A stretch of DNA of 6,846 nt, taken from NCBI GenBank assembly GCA_013214885.1, contig JABSRS010000184.1:1-6846 (forward strand), written 5' to 3'. Under the pieces are notes generated by a model that worked only from the letters and a program-made list of their open reading frames with translations, ran no database searches and had not been told where the DNA came from. Shown here in pieces: positions 1-6,826 of this stretch (positions within the stretch are counted from its first letter, which is position 1; every line of letters starts with the position of its first letter). The translations under genes and the position numbers were made by a program. The DNA comes from Gammaproteobacteria bacterium (lineage in GTDB: Bacteria; Pseudomonadota; Gammaproteobacteria; Enterobacterales; Psychrobiaceae).

Positions 1-724
1 GGTGCATTTTTCGATTAATTTGTTTAATAATCTCTAATGAACCATAGCCTTTATCGGTCATCGCCCTGAAAGTGTCAGACAGCGGGATCGCACCAATGGC
101 CGAACTAAGGCCATGCCCCGTGAAATCACCTAATAATACATTGATGTCGCCATTAGGACATAATGCTGTTAATTGGACATCACCACTAAATGTTTCAGCA
201 GAGCGCTTAAATATTTTTATTTGATCTTCAGCGACGTTGCCTTTTTCAACCACCTCGCTAAACAATTGTTCAGCGAGCTCTTCGTCACTTTGTCGCTGAT
301 TTTTAAGGGTACACAATTTATGATATAGATCGCCAATCCGAAACATCGCATAAATTCTGGCCCTGAAGATAGTCATTGAGAATGGCTTGAACACAATATC
401 GTCGGCACCCGCCTGAATACACTCAGTAATGGCCTCATCATTTAAGTAGCCCGAAATAATTATTATCGGCACCAATCGATCATTTGATAAAGCTTTGAGT
501 TGACGACAAGCCTCAATTGAGCTCATTCCTTGCAACTTATAGTCAAGTAATACCAAGTCAGGTTCGTCCTGGTAGTACTTAACCATTCCTTGCATGCCAC
601 CGTTTGCGACGATGGCATACAAGCCCTCTTCCCTAATAATTTCGGCTAAGCGTCCTCGGTAATCAGGATCACTGCCAACTATAAGTACTTTTTTAGCTTT
701 GGTGCTATCTACGAGTTCTGCCAC
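1..724 (-). CDS. Response regulator with PP2C/SpoIIE-type phosphatase output (3' part outside window)
   Basis: My own translation gives 241 residues that run off the left edge. Residues about 11-130 are a receiver domain: phospho-acceptor Asp61 in LLDYKLQGM, Ser91 at the switch Thr/Ser position and Lys113 in VFKPF. The acidic pair that normally binds Mg is replaced by Gly17-Ser18 (VLIVGSDPD). A charged, probably helical linker (about 131-172) leads into a PP2C/SpoIIE fold: SGD with Asp182, then LLGDFTGHGLSS with Asp200, the two metal-binding motifs of the RsbU/SpoIIE family. The start is GTG at 724; an in-frame TAG lies five codons upstream and no ATG is available before residue 44. No Shine-Dalgarno sequence is visible and the gap to the STAS stop is 4 bases, so translation is probably coupled. 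By family, it should dephosphorylate a phosphorylated STAS protein, most simply the adjacent one. A C-terminal kinase/anti-sigma domain, as in Shewanella CrsR, would lie outside the window and cannot be confirmed. Confidence 0.93.
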   Translation of the reverse strand, partial: MAELVDSTKAKKVLIVGSDPDYRGRLAEIIREEGLYAIVANGGMQGMVKYYQDEPDLVLLDYKLQGMSSIEACRQLKALSNDRLVPIIIISGYLNDEAITECIQAGADDIVFKPFSMTIFRARIYAMFRIGDLYHKLCTLKNQRQSDEELAEQLFSEVVEKGNVAEDQIKIFKRSAETFSGDVQLTALCPNGDINVLLGDFTGHGLSSAIGAIPLSDTFRAMTDKGYGSLEIIKQINRKMH

Positions 725-728
725 CAGG

Positions 729-1037
729 TTATATAACTATTTCCATCAAATGCTGAAATTGAGCAATCTCCAAGACTTTGTTGATTGAGTCGTTTGGCTT
801 TTCAATCACAATTTTTCCTTTAATTTGATCTGCATGCTCCTTAAGTAACAACAACATTCCCAATGCCGAGGAATCCATGTAATTAGCCTTGCTTAAATTC
901 AAACGAAACAATGTACCAGCATTAGTACAATCGCAATAACTGTCTCTAAATACTTTATATTGTGAAAAATCAAATCGATCCGACACCGAAATCAATATAT
1001 CTTTGTCGTCTTTTGATTTAGTACTGACAATAGCCAT
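729..1037 (-). CDS. STAS-domain anti-sigma factor antagonist-like protein
   Basis: This 102-residue protein is a single STAS domain, the usual length for SpoIIAA/RsbV-type proteins. The diagnostic loop is YMDSSALGMLLLL at residues 53-65, where Ser56 aligns with the Ser that partner-switching kinases phosphorylate (Ser58 of Bacillus SpoIIAA). Cys35, Cys37 and other details are not diagnostic. Translation starts at ATG 1037 behind AAGGAAGGA at 1046-1054. It sits 19 bases after the MCP-like gene and 4 bases before a regulator with a PP2C phosphatase domain, which is the expected enzyme for removing phosphate from Ser56. Known relatives with this gene pairing are Shewanella CrsA (with CrsR, controlling RpoS) and Pseudomonas HsbA (with HsbR). 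Inference: the unphosphorylated form captures an anti-sigma or kinase domain and so links the chemosensory operon to gene expression. The direct partner is not visible here. Confidence 0.9.
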   Translation of the reverse strand: MAIVSTKSKDDKDILISVSDRFDFSQYKVFRDSYCDCTNAGTLFRLNLSKANYMDSSALGMLLLLKEHADQIKGKIVIEKPNDSINKVLEIAQFQHLMEIVI

Positions 1038-1045
1038 AGTTTTTA

Positions 1046-1054
1046 TCCTTCCTT
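1046..1054 (-). promoter_or_regulatory. Ribosome-binding site of the STAS gene
   Basis: AAGGAAGGA lies eight bases before ATG 1037, in the 19-base gap after the MCP-like gene. It offers two overlapping AAGGA units and supports efficient initiation of the STAS protein, in contrast to the next gene, which has no visible site. Confidence 0.75.
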
Positions 1055-1056
1055 AG

Positions 1057-2271
1057 TTAAAATAACTCAATTTCACCTTCTTCCATACCCTCTTGGGATA
1101 CCGTTCGATGCTCTTTTGTTTTCGAGGCTTGCTCCCTTACGGAACCACATACCGCCTTAATGTGCTCAAGTTGATATTCGATAGATTGATCGTTTTGAGC
1201 GAGCATTTTTAACTCGATACTAATCGCGTTAAACTGTTCTATATTGCCACTAACTGACTGCAACGATTGCGTTGTTATATCTTCAAACTGTAACGAACGA
1301 ACCGCTGAAGCTACGGCTTCATCCATTTGGTCACTCATCGCAGCCAATGCGTCAATCGTTTGTTGCATTTGACCATTTATATCACCAACACTTTCGGTCA
1401 TTTCACTTATTTTAGCCTTAGTCTCAAGTGTTTTGGTCATATCTGATGATGCCATTTTTTCGACTGACGATCTTAGAATATTAATGGTTTCTTTCGAGCC
1501 GCCAATCGCAATTCTAATCTGGCTATTTAAATTTGATGAGGCTGATGACAGGCTTCTCACCTCATCGGCAACAACGGCAAAGCCTCGACCAACTTCCCCT
1601 GCCCGCGCGGCTTCAATACTGGCGTTAAGGGCCAGTAAATTGGTCCGGCTGGCCAATCCTTCAACACTTTCTAGTAATTTAAAAATACTATCGAGTTGAA
1701 CGACCATATCATCGATATAGTTGAGCGTTTTTAAGCTTTGCATTGATGTGTTGATTACCACCGATACAAATTCTTCTAATAATTGAGATGATCCTTGGAT
1801 AAAATCTTGAATACTAGCCTGATCCTCACCGCCACCACGATTATTTTGGACTAACTCATTAAGCAGAAGATGCTGCTGATCAGTTAATGATTTCATATTG
1901 TGAAATGATTCACTCATGCCACCAACAGCATCTTTAACCAAATGGGTTGCTCGGTCAATCTCGGTATTAATAACTTCACGTTCAAATGAAAAAGTGGTTT
2001 CAAGTTCAGTGTATATTTCAGATAGGGCATCGTGAACTTCTTGAGAAGGATAATGGCTGACACTATTGTTAGTTTTTGACGTCAATGGGTCATTATCATT
2101 AACTAAAGATTTGTGTTTTTTATCAGATTTAATTTGCAGTAACAGCACCACGATGACAGTGCCCTGTAATATATAAAACCATTCCACAGGTAATGCCATG
2201 ACTTGCGAACCTAAAGCGGTTATCGAGGCAAATAAAGCAAACAATATAATTTTCAGATCAAACGGTGACAT
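1057..2271 (-). CDS. Atypical membrane-anchored MCP-like protein with CheZ-like C-terminal motif
   Basis: This is a 404-residue protein. Two hydrophobic segments at about 6-25 and 31-47, joined by a few residues and followed by Lys-rich sequence, anchor it with both ends in the cytoplasm. No periplasmic sensor, HAMP or PAS is visible. Residues 48-75 are polar linker, then the protein looks helical. The MCP signalling tip lies at about 203-240: [16 protein letters not shown] followed by [14 protein letters not shown], the CheA/CheW-contact hairpin. Just before it the usual FQTN is SRTN. Beyond the tip, residues 326-335 read [10 protein letters not shown] and the C-terminus is [13 protein letters not shown], both resembling CheZ elements. 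The terminal EIELF lacks the Trp of a CheR/CheB tether. The ATG at 2271 follows a good AAGGAG and overlaps the cheB end by 14 bases. It is probably an accessory array component or intracellular receptor. Alternatives are a plain receptor with an unknown small ligand, or a phosphatase-receptor hybrid. Confidence 0.9.
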   Translation of the reverse strand: MSPFDLKIILFALFASITALGSQVMALPVEWFYILQGTVIVVLLLQIKSDKKHKSLVNDNDPLTSKTNNSVSHYPSQEVHDALSEIYTELETTFSFEREVINTEIDRATHLVKDAVGGMSESFHNMKSLTDQQHLLLNELVQNNRGGGEDQASIQDFIQGSSQLLEEFVSVVINTSMQSLKTLNYIDDMVVQLDSIFKLLESVEGLASRTNLLALNASIEAARAGEVGRGFAVVADEVRSLSSASSNLNSQIRIAIGGSKETINILRSSVEKMASSDMTKTLETKAKISEMTESVGDINGQMQQTIDALAAMSDQMDEAVASAVRSLQFEDITTQSLQSVSGNIEQFNAISIELKMLAQNDQSIEYQLEHIKAVCGSVREQASKTKEHRTVSQEGMEEGEIELF

Positions 2272-3340
2272 TGCGACTCCTTGTCAAGCTTCTCGTTCCA
2301 TGAGTAATACTATTAAGCAACGTATGTGCAATATTATCAAGAGAACTTTGTTCGCAATGGGCATTTATTTCAAAAGCACTGCCAGGCATGCCCCATATTA
2401 AGCTCGTTCTCTTATCTTGAATTAAAGAATAATGACCTTTTTCTTTAAGGGCTAGCATGCCTTTGGCGCCATCAGCACCCATGCCGGTTAATAAAGCACT
2501 ATAAACCTTAACCCCTGGTAGCATGGCCAAAGAATCGAACATCACATCGACCGATGGTTTATGTCGATTAACAGGCTGACTGTCGCACAATCTACACCGG
2601 TAGCGGCCACCGCGATAAATCACTTTTAAGTGTTTACCTCCAGGGGCTACATAGGCATGGCCTTGCTCAATCACTTGTTCGTCTGTTGCTTCGTGAACCG
2701 TCATATTACATTGCGAATTTAAACGCTGAGCAAAACGTTTACTAAAACTCTCTGGAATATGCTGGGTAATGACCACAGGCGGCGAGTTCGACGGCATTTT
2801 TAACAAGACATCGCGGATCGCTTCTGTCCCACCCGTCGAGGCACCAATTGCAATGATAGTGTCAGGGCAAACGGCCTTGGTGAACTTAACAACCCCAGCG
2901 TCACTGGCCCTTTTAGATTTTAACGAGCGGACATCAACCGTAGCAGCAAACTTAACTTTATTATACAGTGCCGAATTAAATGCACTTAGATTGCCCATTA
3001 AATGTTCAGACTTTGGCTTAGCAATATAGTCAACAGCGCCGCGATCCAGCGCTTCTAAGGTGGTATCCGCGCCCTTTTGAGTTAGGGTTGATAACATCAC
3101 CACTGGCATTGGATGTAACCGCATTAAATTTTTAAGAAAGGTAATGCCATCCATCCGCGGCATTTCTACATCCAAGGTCAACACATCGGGCTTTAACTGT
3201 TTTATCATATCCCTTGCCTCAAAGGGATCCTCTGCCACTCCTACGACTTCAATTTGTGGGTGTTGATTCAGTATCTCGGTTAAAATTTGCTGCACCAGTT
3301 TTGAATCGTCAACAATAAGTACTCTAATTGGAGTCATCAC
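2258..3340 (-). CDS. cheB: CheB protein-glutamate methylesterase/deamidase
   Basis: Cytoplasmic two-domain adaptation enzyme that removes methyl groups from receptor glutamates and deamidates glutamines when phosphorylated by CheA. The receiver (about 1-125) has Asp11-Asp12, phospho-acceptor Asp57 in LDVEMP, Thr85 and Lys108. After a linker, the esterase domain (about 158-350) has the complete triad: Ser168 in GASTGG, His194 in TQHIP and Asp290 in TGMGADG. The spacings of 26 and 96 residues equal those of the Salmonella triad Ser164, His190 and Asp286. Length (about 360) is normal. The furthest start is GTG at 3340, but ATG at 3337, the next codon, is better spaced from AGAGG, so the true protein is probably 359 residues. 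It follows cheD by 8 bases and overlaps the next gene by 14. Order and neighbours match CheB2 of the Pseudomonas Che2 cluster. Confidence 0.97.
   Translation of the reverse strand: MMTPIRVLIVDDSKLVQQILTEILNQHPQIEVVGVAEDPFEARDMIKQLKPDVLTLDVEMPRMDGITFLKNLMRLHPMPVVMLSTLTQKGADTTLEALDRGAVDYIAKPKSEHLMGNLSAFNSALYNKVKFAATVDVRSLKSKRASDAGVVKFTKAVCPDTIIAIGASTGGTEAIRDVLLKMPSNSPPVVITQHIPESFSKRFAQRLNSQCNMTVHEATDEQVIEQGHAYVAPGGKHLKVIYRGGRYRCRLCDSQPVNRHKPSVDVMFDSLAMLPGVKVYSALLTGMGADGAKGMLALKEKGHYSLIQDKRTSLIWGMPGSAFEINAHCEQSSLDNIAHTLLNSITHGTRSLTRSRNVTV
2277..2282 (-). promoter_or_regulatory. Ribosome-binding site of the MCP-like gene, inside cheB
   Basis: AAGGAG with a five-base spacer to ATG 2271. It lies wholly within the last codons of cheB, so the 14-base gene overlap is genuine rather than an over-extended start. 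Confidence 0.85.
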
Positions 3341-3344
3341 ATAA

Positions 3345-3350
3345 CCTCTT
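3345..3350 (-). promoter_or_regulatory. Ribosome-binding site of cheB, deciding between GTG and ATG
   Basis: AAGAGG overlaps the cheD TAA stop (3351-3349). It is four bases from GTG 3340 and seven from ATG 3337, so the ATG has the more usual spacing. Confidence 0.7.
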
Positions 3351-3954
3351 AATCGGTAAATAATTCGACATCATCATTGTGAACCACTTGGTTACGGCGT
3401 TGAAGATAACGATCATGATGTTGACATTTAAGCTTTTGCACCATTAAACGACCATCCTGGACGTTGTACATAATTTTACGAGGCCGCATGCCTCCCAAAT
3501 CTTCAGCGACGGTTTTGTAACCTTCGGTCACTAGAAATTGTTTAATAAACTCAATGTTTCTTTGCCCTATATCGTTGGTGCCACCAATCATATTGCCACC
3601 TCCAACGAGTTTTATTTCAAAATTATTTTTGTTACCGCCATATTTTATAATGGCATTAATCAATTGCTCCATCGCAAAGACGCCATATCGATTCGACGCC
3701 GACAAAATATCAGAATCAGGCAAAATAAAATGATTTATGCCCCCGACTTTGGCTTCTGGATCTCTAATACACGCGGTGACACAAGAGCCCAGAACGGTCG
3801 AAATCACTTCGTCCTGGCAGGTCACATAAAAATCTCCCGCCACTATTTTTACCCCATAACGATGACGCTGAGGCATCCAAAATCTTCGAATATGACTAAA
3901 CTCCGGAAATTTAGGCATGTCTTGGTCTTTATTTCGTCTTTGGGCTGGTTCCAT
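3349..3954 (-). CDS. cheD: CheD chemoreceptor glutamine deamidase
   Basis: CheD converts specific receptor glutamines to methylatable glutamates in the cytoplasm. The 201 residues contain the family signature TVLGSCVTACIRDP (53-66) with catalytic Cys58, then GGINHFILP with His75. The 17-residue Cys-His spacing equals that of Thermotoga CheD (Cys27/His44). Ser52 stands at the position of the third catalytic residue, Thr21 there. LVGGGNMI (117-123), IGQRNIEF (129-136) and DLGGMRPRKI (152-161) complete the fold. An N-terminal extension of about 30 residues (RRFWMPQRH) precedes the core, which I recall as common in gammaproteobacterial CheD. ATG 3954 is preferred over Met13 because it alone has a ribosome-binding site (AGGGAG, 6-base spacer). 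The C-terminus, DDVELFTD, resembles the tail of the MCP-like protein two genes downstream. The gene lies between cheR (10-base gap) and cheB (8-base gap). Presumed substrates are the receptors of this cluster. Confidence 0.96.
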   Translation of the reverse strand: MEPAQRRNKDQDMPKFPEFSHIRRFWMPQRHRYGVKIVAGDFYVTCQDEVISTVLGSCVTACIRDPEAKVGGINHFILPDSDILSASNRYGVFAMEQLINAIIKYGGNKNNFEIKLVGGGNMIGGTNDIGQRNIEFIKQFLVTEGYKTVAEDLGGMRPRKIMYNVQDGRLMVQKLKCQHHDRYLQRRNQVVHNDDVELFTD

Positions 3955-3960
3955 TTACTG

Positions 3961-3966
3961 CTCCCT
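3961..3966 (-). promoter_or_regulatory. Ribosome-binding site of cheD, overlapping the cheR stop
   Basis: AGGGAG with a six-base spacer to ATG 3954. It overlaps the cheR TAG (3967-3965) and selects Met1 over the in-frame Met13, which has no such site. Confidence 0.8.
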
Positions 3967-4834
3967 ACTTAATCTTTTGATACATAGTCCGACCAAGTAT
4001 CTTAAAATTACTCATATCACGAGATGGTGACTCTGAGTGCCCAATACATAATAAACCGCCTACTCTCAGTAGTTTTTCCATCCGGTCTAGTAATCTATTT
4101 TGGGTTTCTTTATCAAAATAAATCATCACATTTCGACAAAATATAATATCTAGAGGCTCTCTTATTGGCCACTCTTCCATTAAATTGCACTGGCTAAATT
4201 TTATCCACTTACGTATTTCTGGTCGAACTAGCACATTATTTTTATTTTCACCAACGCCCCGTAGAAAACCGATTTTTTTACGACTTATTGACAAACCTTC
4301 AATCCGATCCATCGGATAAACAGCATTGCTAGCGGTCTGTAGAACATTAGTGTCGATGTCCGTTGCATAGATCTCAACCTGCCAATTCGTTATATTTATC
4401 CCTGATTCAAGTAAACTAATCGCGATGCTATAAGGCTCCTCTCCCACCGAACATGCCGATGACCAAATTCTAATTTTTCGTTGATTATTTTTAGCAAACT
4501 GCGGCAGAAATACATTACTAATATACTCAAAATGATGAGATTCACGATAAAACGAGGTTAAATTCGTGGTCATCGCGTTGATAAAATTATTGTACTCGTC
4601 TGGTGTGTTATCGAGGTATTTAAAATACTCCTTAAAACCCGCGACATTTAATGCGCGGATCCTTCTGACCAATCGGTTGTACACCAAATCCATTTTATGA
4701 TCAGCAAGTGAGATCCCAGCATTGTCATAAATCCGTTGTTTCACTTGTTTAAAATCGGCGGTGGTGAAGTGGAACTCTCGTTCCGCCTCATCACGCGGAG
4801 CCAGAGGCCTGGCTCCAGAACGTGCTATAGACAT
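3965..4834 (-). CDS. cheR: CheR chemoreceptor methyltransferase
   Basis: CheR transfers methyl groups from S-adenosylmethionine to glutamates on receptor signalling helices. The 289 residues match the family length. The N-terminal helical domain (about 22-85) includes YNRLVRRIRAL and ends in TTNLTSFYRESHHF (89-102), with the conserved Arg98. The SAM-binding Rossmann domain has WSSACSVGEEPYSIA (124-138), YATDID (156-161) and IIFCRNVMIYFD (230-241). The beta-subdomain, FLRGVGENKNNVLV (190-203), resembles the E. coli segment that binds the NWETF receptor tail, consistent with the EWEEF end of the receptor encoded immediately upstream. ATG 4834 lies 11 bases after the receptor stop, with only a weak GGGA ribosome-binding site, so coupling to the upstream gene is likely. 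It corresponds by position and tether logic to CheR2 of Pseudomonas Che2. The first 20 residues are low in information and a slightly later start cannot be excluded. Confidence 0.96.
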   Translation of the reverse strand: MSIARSGARPLAPRDEAEREFHFTTADFKQVKQRIYDNAGISLADHKMDLVYNRLVRRIRALNVAGFKEYFKYLDNTPDEYNNFINAMTTNLTSFYRESHHFEYISNVFLPQFAKNNQRKIRIWSSACSVGEEPYSIAISLLESGINITNWQVEIYATDIDTNVLQTASNAVYPMDRIEGLSISRKKIGFLRGVGENKNNVLVRPEIRKWIKFSQCNLMEEWPIREPLDIIFCRNVMIYFDKETQNRLLDRMEKLLRVGGLLCIGHSESPSRDMSNFKILGRTMYQKIK

Positions 4835-4840
4835 TAGCTA

Positions 4841-4844
4841 TCCC
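4841..4844 (-). promoter_or_regulatory. Weak ribosome-binding site of cheR
   Basis: GGGA lies six bases before ATG 4834, just beyond the receptor stop codon (4848-4846). It is the weakest identifiable site among the Che genes here and suggests that cheR expression leans on translation of the receptor. Confidence 0.5.
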
Positions 4845-4845
4845 A

Positions 4846-6825
4846 TTAAAACTCTTCCCATTCCATTTCAGTGCTTGCATCTTTTTTTGATGAAGCTGAA
4901 GGCGCAGTGCGCTTGCCAATACTTTGTGATTTGGGCTTATGTTGTGGTTTAGTTGGTATTTCTATTGTGTTAACGGGCCGAGCTGATTGAGGGGCTTTAC
5001 TAATATTATCGGTAGAGAAAAAACCAACCAATTCGCGTAATTGCACCGCCTGCTCTTCCATTCCTTCTGATGCTGCAGCAACCTGTTCCACTAACGCAGC
5101 ATTTTGTTGAGTACCTTCGTCCATATCAGAGACTGCAACATTGACCTGGTCGATCCCAGTTGCTTGCTCGTTACTTGCTAAGGCAATTTCACCAACAATG
5201 GACGATACTTCGTGAATCGCGCTAACAATCTCAGTTAATGCTTGACCTGATTCATCAACATAGCGACCACCCTCTTCAACTTTCGCAACGCTGTCACTAA
5301 TTAAGCCTTTAATCTCTTTAGCTGCCCCAGCACTACGTTGGGCCAAGTTACGCACCTCGGCAGCGACCACAGCAAATCCACGCCCTTGTTCACCTGCTCG
5401 AGCAGCTTCAACCGCGGCATTAAGTGCTAACAGGTTGGTTTGGAATGCTATTTCATCAATAACACCGATAATTTCCGAAATTTTGGTACTAGAGCTACAA
5501 ATTTCACTCATTGAATGAACAACTTTCTTAGAAATTTCACCCCCTTGTTCTGCCAGCTTTTTCGCGTTCTCGGCCAATTGATTAGCATTTTGGGCATTTT
5601 CGGCATTTTGGCGTACTGTTGCCGTCATTTCTTCCATACTCGCCGCCGTTTCTTCGAGACTGGCAGCTTGCGCTTCAGTTCGGGTACTTAGCGTGCCATT
5701 GCCTTTTGAAATTTCTTCTGCACCAGAGGCAATTGCACCACTAGCATTGCGAATTTCTCCAACAATTTCCTCTAATTTGATCATCGCCAATTGCAAGGAA
5801 TTATCCAACTCAGCAAATTCACCTTCAAAGTTACCTTCCATTCTTGCACTTAAGTCACCTTCGGCAAGTGCTGCAACCACTCGTTGCGTTTCAGCGATTG
5901 GCTCAACAATAGCATCAAGCATTTCATTCATACCAGATGCAATCTTACCAATAAACCCGTCATATTTTTCAGTATCTAATCGAGTATCAAGTATCCCGCG
6001 AGAAGCATCACGGATCATCGATTCAACCTCATCTTCGGCAGCGAGTTGTTGCGTAATATCAGCCCATTCAACCACCGAGCCAAGACGGACACCTTTTTCG
6101 TCAACCACTGGCGATGCAATAAGCGTGAAACTACGAGGCCCAATCTTGATTTGGTCTTTAATGGTCGATTTTAAACCTTCGAACATCTGACGCTGATGGC
6201 TCGGATCTTTATGGAAGCCATCGATATTTGTTCCAATGAGATGTTGGGCGTCAAATGCTGGTAGGTCTTGGCGAATATCGCTCTCTGCTGCTGCTAACAT
6301 TTGAATCACCGCATCATTGCAGTACATGATATTACAGTTGTTATCGGCCATCATCACGCTCGACGTTACTCGGTCTAACGCAACTTTAATCCGTTGCGAA
6401 TTTTGAGCCATTTCGTTAGCATTATTAACCTCAAAACCTAAGGTGATTTGAATAGTTTTAGCCATTCGTAGTAAATCGCCAATCTCTCCAGCCACTTCGA
6501 CATCGATGTCGCGGGTATAGTCACCTTGAGTAATAACACCTAATGTATCGATTACCTTCTTGATCCCGCTGGCGGCATTATGATCAACCACCCGCATCGC
6601 ACCGATTAATAGGGTGATAAATCCAACCAGCGGTCCCAGGGCAACAAAACCACTATCTAATGGGCTTAGCAATATCCCTGCCGATGTAATTAGCATTAAT
6701 AATAACGACAATCCTGTCGATTTAAATAAATCAGTCTTTAAATTTTGCGATTTAATCGATGATGGATCGGGTAATTTAAGCTCACCGCGGTTGAGAAGTG
6801 CATAGTCGCGTTCGGCATCTGACAC
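4846..6825 (-). CDS. Aer2-like chemoreceptor, TM-HAMP-PAS-HAMP-HAMP-MCP, C-terminal EWEEF tether
   Basis: This 659-residue chemoreceptor has two hydrophobic segments (about 36-54 and 60-77) joined by a loop of roughly five residues, so there is no periplasmic ligand domain. Then come HAMP (about 78-131, with QGDYTRDI), PAS (about 145-262), two HAMP-like units in tandem (about 263-305 and 301-357, the second with AEGDLSARM) and the signalling hairpin (about 358-600). The hairpin tip is [20 protein letters not shown] (461-480), which contacts CheA/CheW. Likely methylation stretches are around [14 protein letters not shown] (389-402) and [14 protein letters not shown] (580-593). In the PAS, His205, His210 and Trp254 match the spacing of the Aer2 heme residues, so heme and oxygen sensing are plausible. 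A flexible linker (601-654) ends in EWEEF, a CheR/CheB tether like Aer2 GWEEF. The start is GTG at 6825, supported by GGAGG with a 5-base spacer; no ATG is available nearby. cheR, cheD and cheB follow directly. Confidence 0.94.
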   Translation of the reverse strand: MSDAERDYALLNRGELKLPDPSSIKSQNLKTDLFKSTGLSLLLMLITSAGILLSPLDSGFVALGPLVGFITLLIGAMRVVDHNAASGIKKVIDTLGVITQGDYTRDIDVEVAGEIGDLLRMAKTIQITLGFEVNNANEMAQNSQRIKVALDRVTSSVMMADNNCNIMYCNDAVIQMLAAAESDIRQDLPAFDAQHLIGTNIDGFHKDPSHQRQMFEGLKSTIKDQIKIGPRSFTLIASPVVDEKGVRLGSVVEWADITQQLAAEDEVESMIRDASRGILDTRLDTEKYDGFIGKIASGMNEMLDAIVEPIAETQRVVAALAEGDLSARMEGNFEGEFAELDNSLQLAMIKLEEIVGEIRNASGAIASGAEEISKGNGTLSTRTEAQAASLEETAASMEEMTATVRQNAENAQNANQLAENAKKLAEQGGEISKKVVHSMSEICSSSTKISEIIGVIDEIAFQTNLLALNAAVEAARAGEQGRGFAVVAAEVRNLAQRSAGAAKEIKGLISDSVAKVEEGGRYVDESGQALTEIVSAIHEVSSIVGEIALASNEQATGIDQVNVAVSDMDEGTQQNAALVEQVAAASEGMEEQAVQLRELVGFFSTDNISKAPQSARPVNTIEIPTKPQHKPKSQSIGKRTAPSASSKKDASTEMEWEEF

Positions 6826-6826
6826 T

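Noticed and set aside
526..585. Short repeat TGCAAGGAATG occurring twice in the response regulator gene
   Set aside because: It is an 11-base match encoding Gln-Gly-Met in two unrelated parts of the receiver, with no further copies noticed; chance is sufficient.
1038..1056. Possible terminator or promoter in the gap before the STAS gene
   Set aside because: The gap is 19 bases, holds the ribosome-binding site and shows no inverted repeat or convincing -10/-35 pair.
1057..1071. EIELF as a second CheR/CheB tether pentapeptide
   Set aside because: The Trp that defines the xWxxF tether is Ile here and there is no long flexible linker comparable to the first receptor. A CheZ-like docking tail fits better.
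1433..1699. Plus-strand open frame opposite the MCP-like signalling tip
   Set aside because: The conserved tip codons on the minus strand create a stop-free complement; no independent support.
2258..2271. cheB and MCP-like gene overlap as a possible frameshifted fusion
   Set aside because: Both genes have complete domains, the downstream ATG has its own good ribosome-binding site, and 14-base overlaps are common in operons.
3538..3972. A 144-codon open frame on the plus strand
   Set aside because: It is antisense to cheD, whose catalytic motifs are intact. It shows no domain.
5693..6190. A 165-codon open frame on the plus strand
   Set aside because: It lies wholly opposite the receptor gene, is rich in Ser/Ala/Ile from reversed codons, and shows no recognisable domain. 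The minus-strand protein is clearly real.
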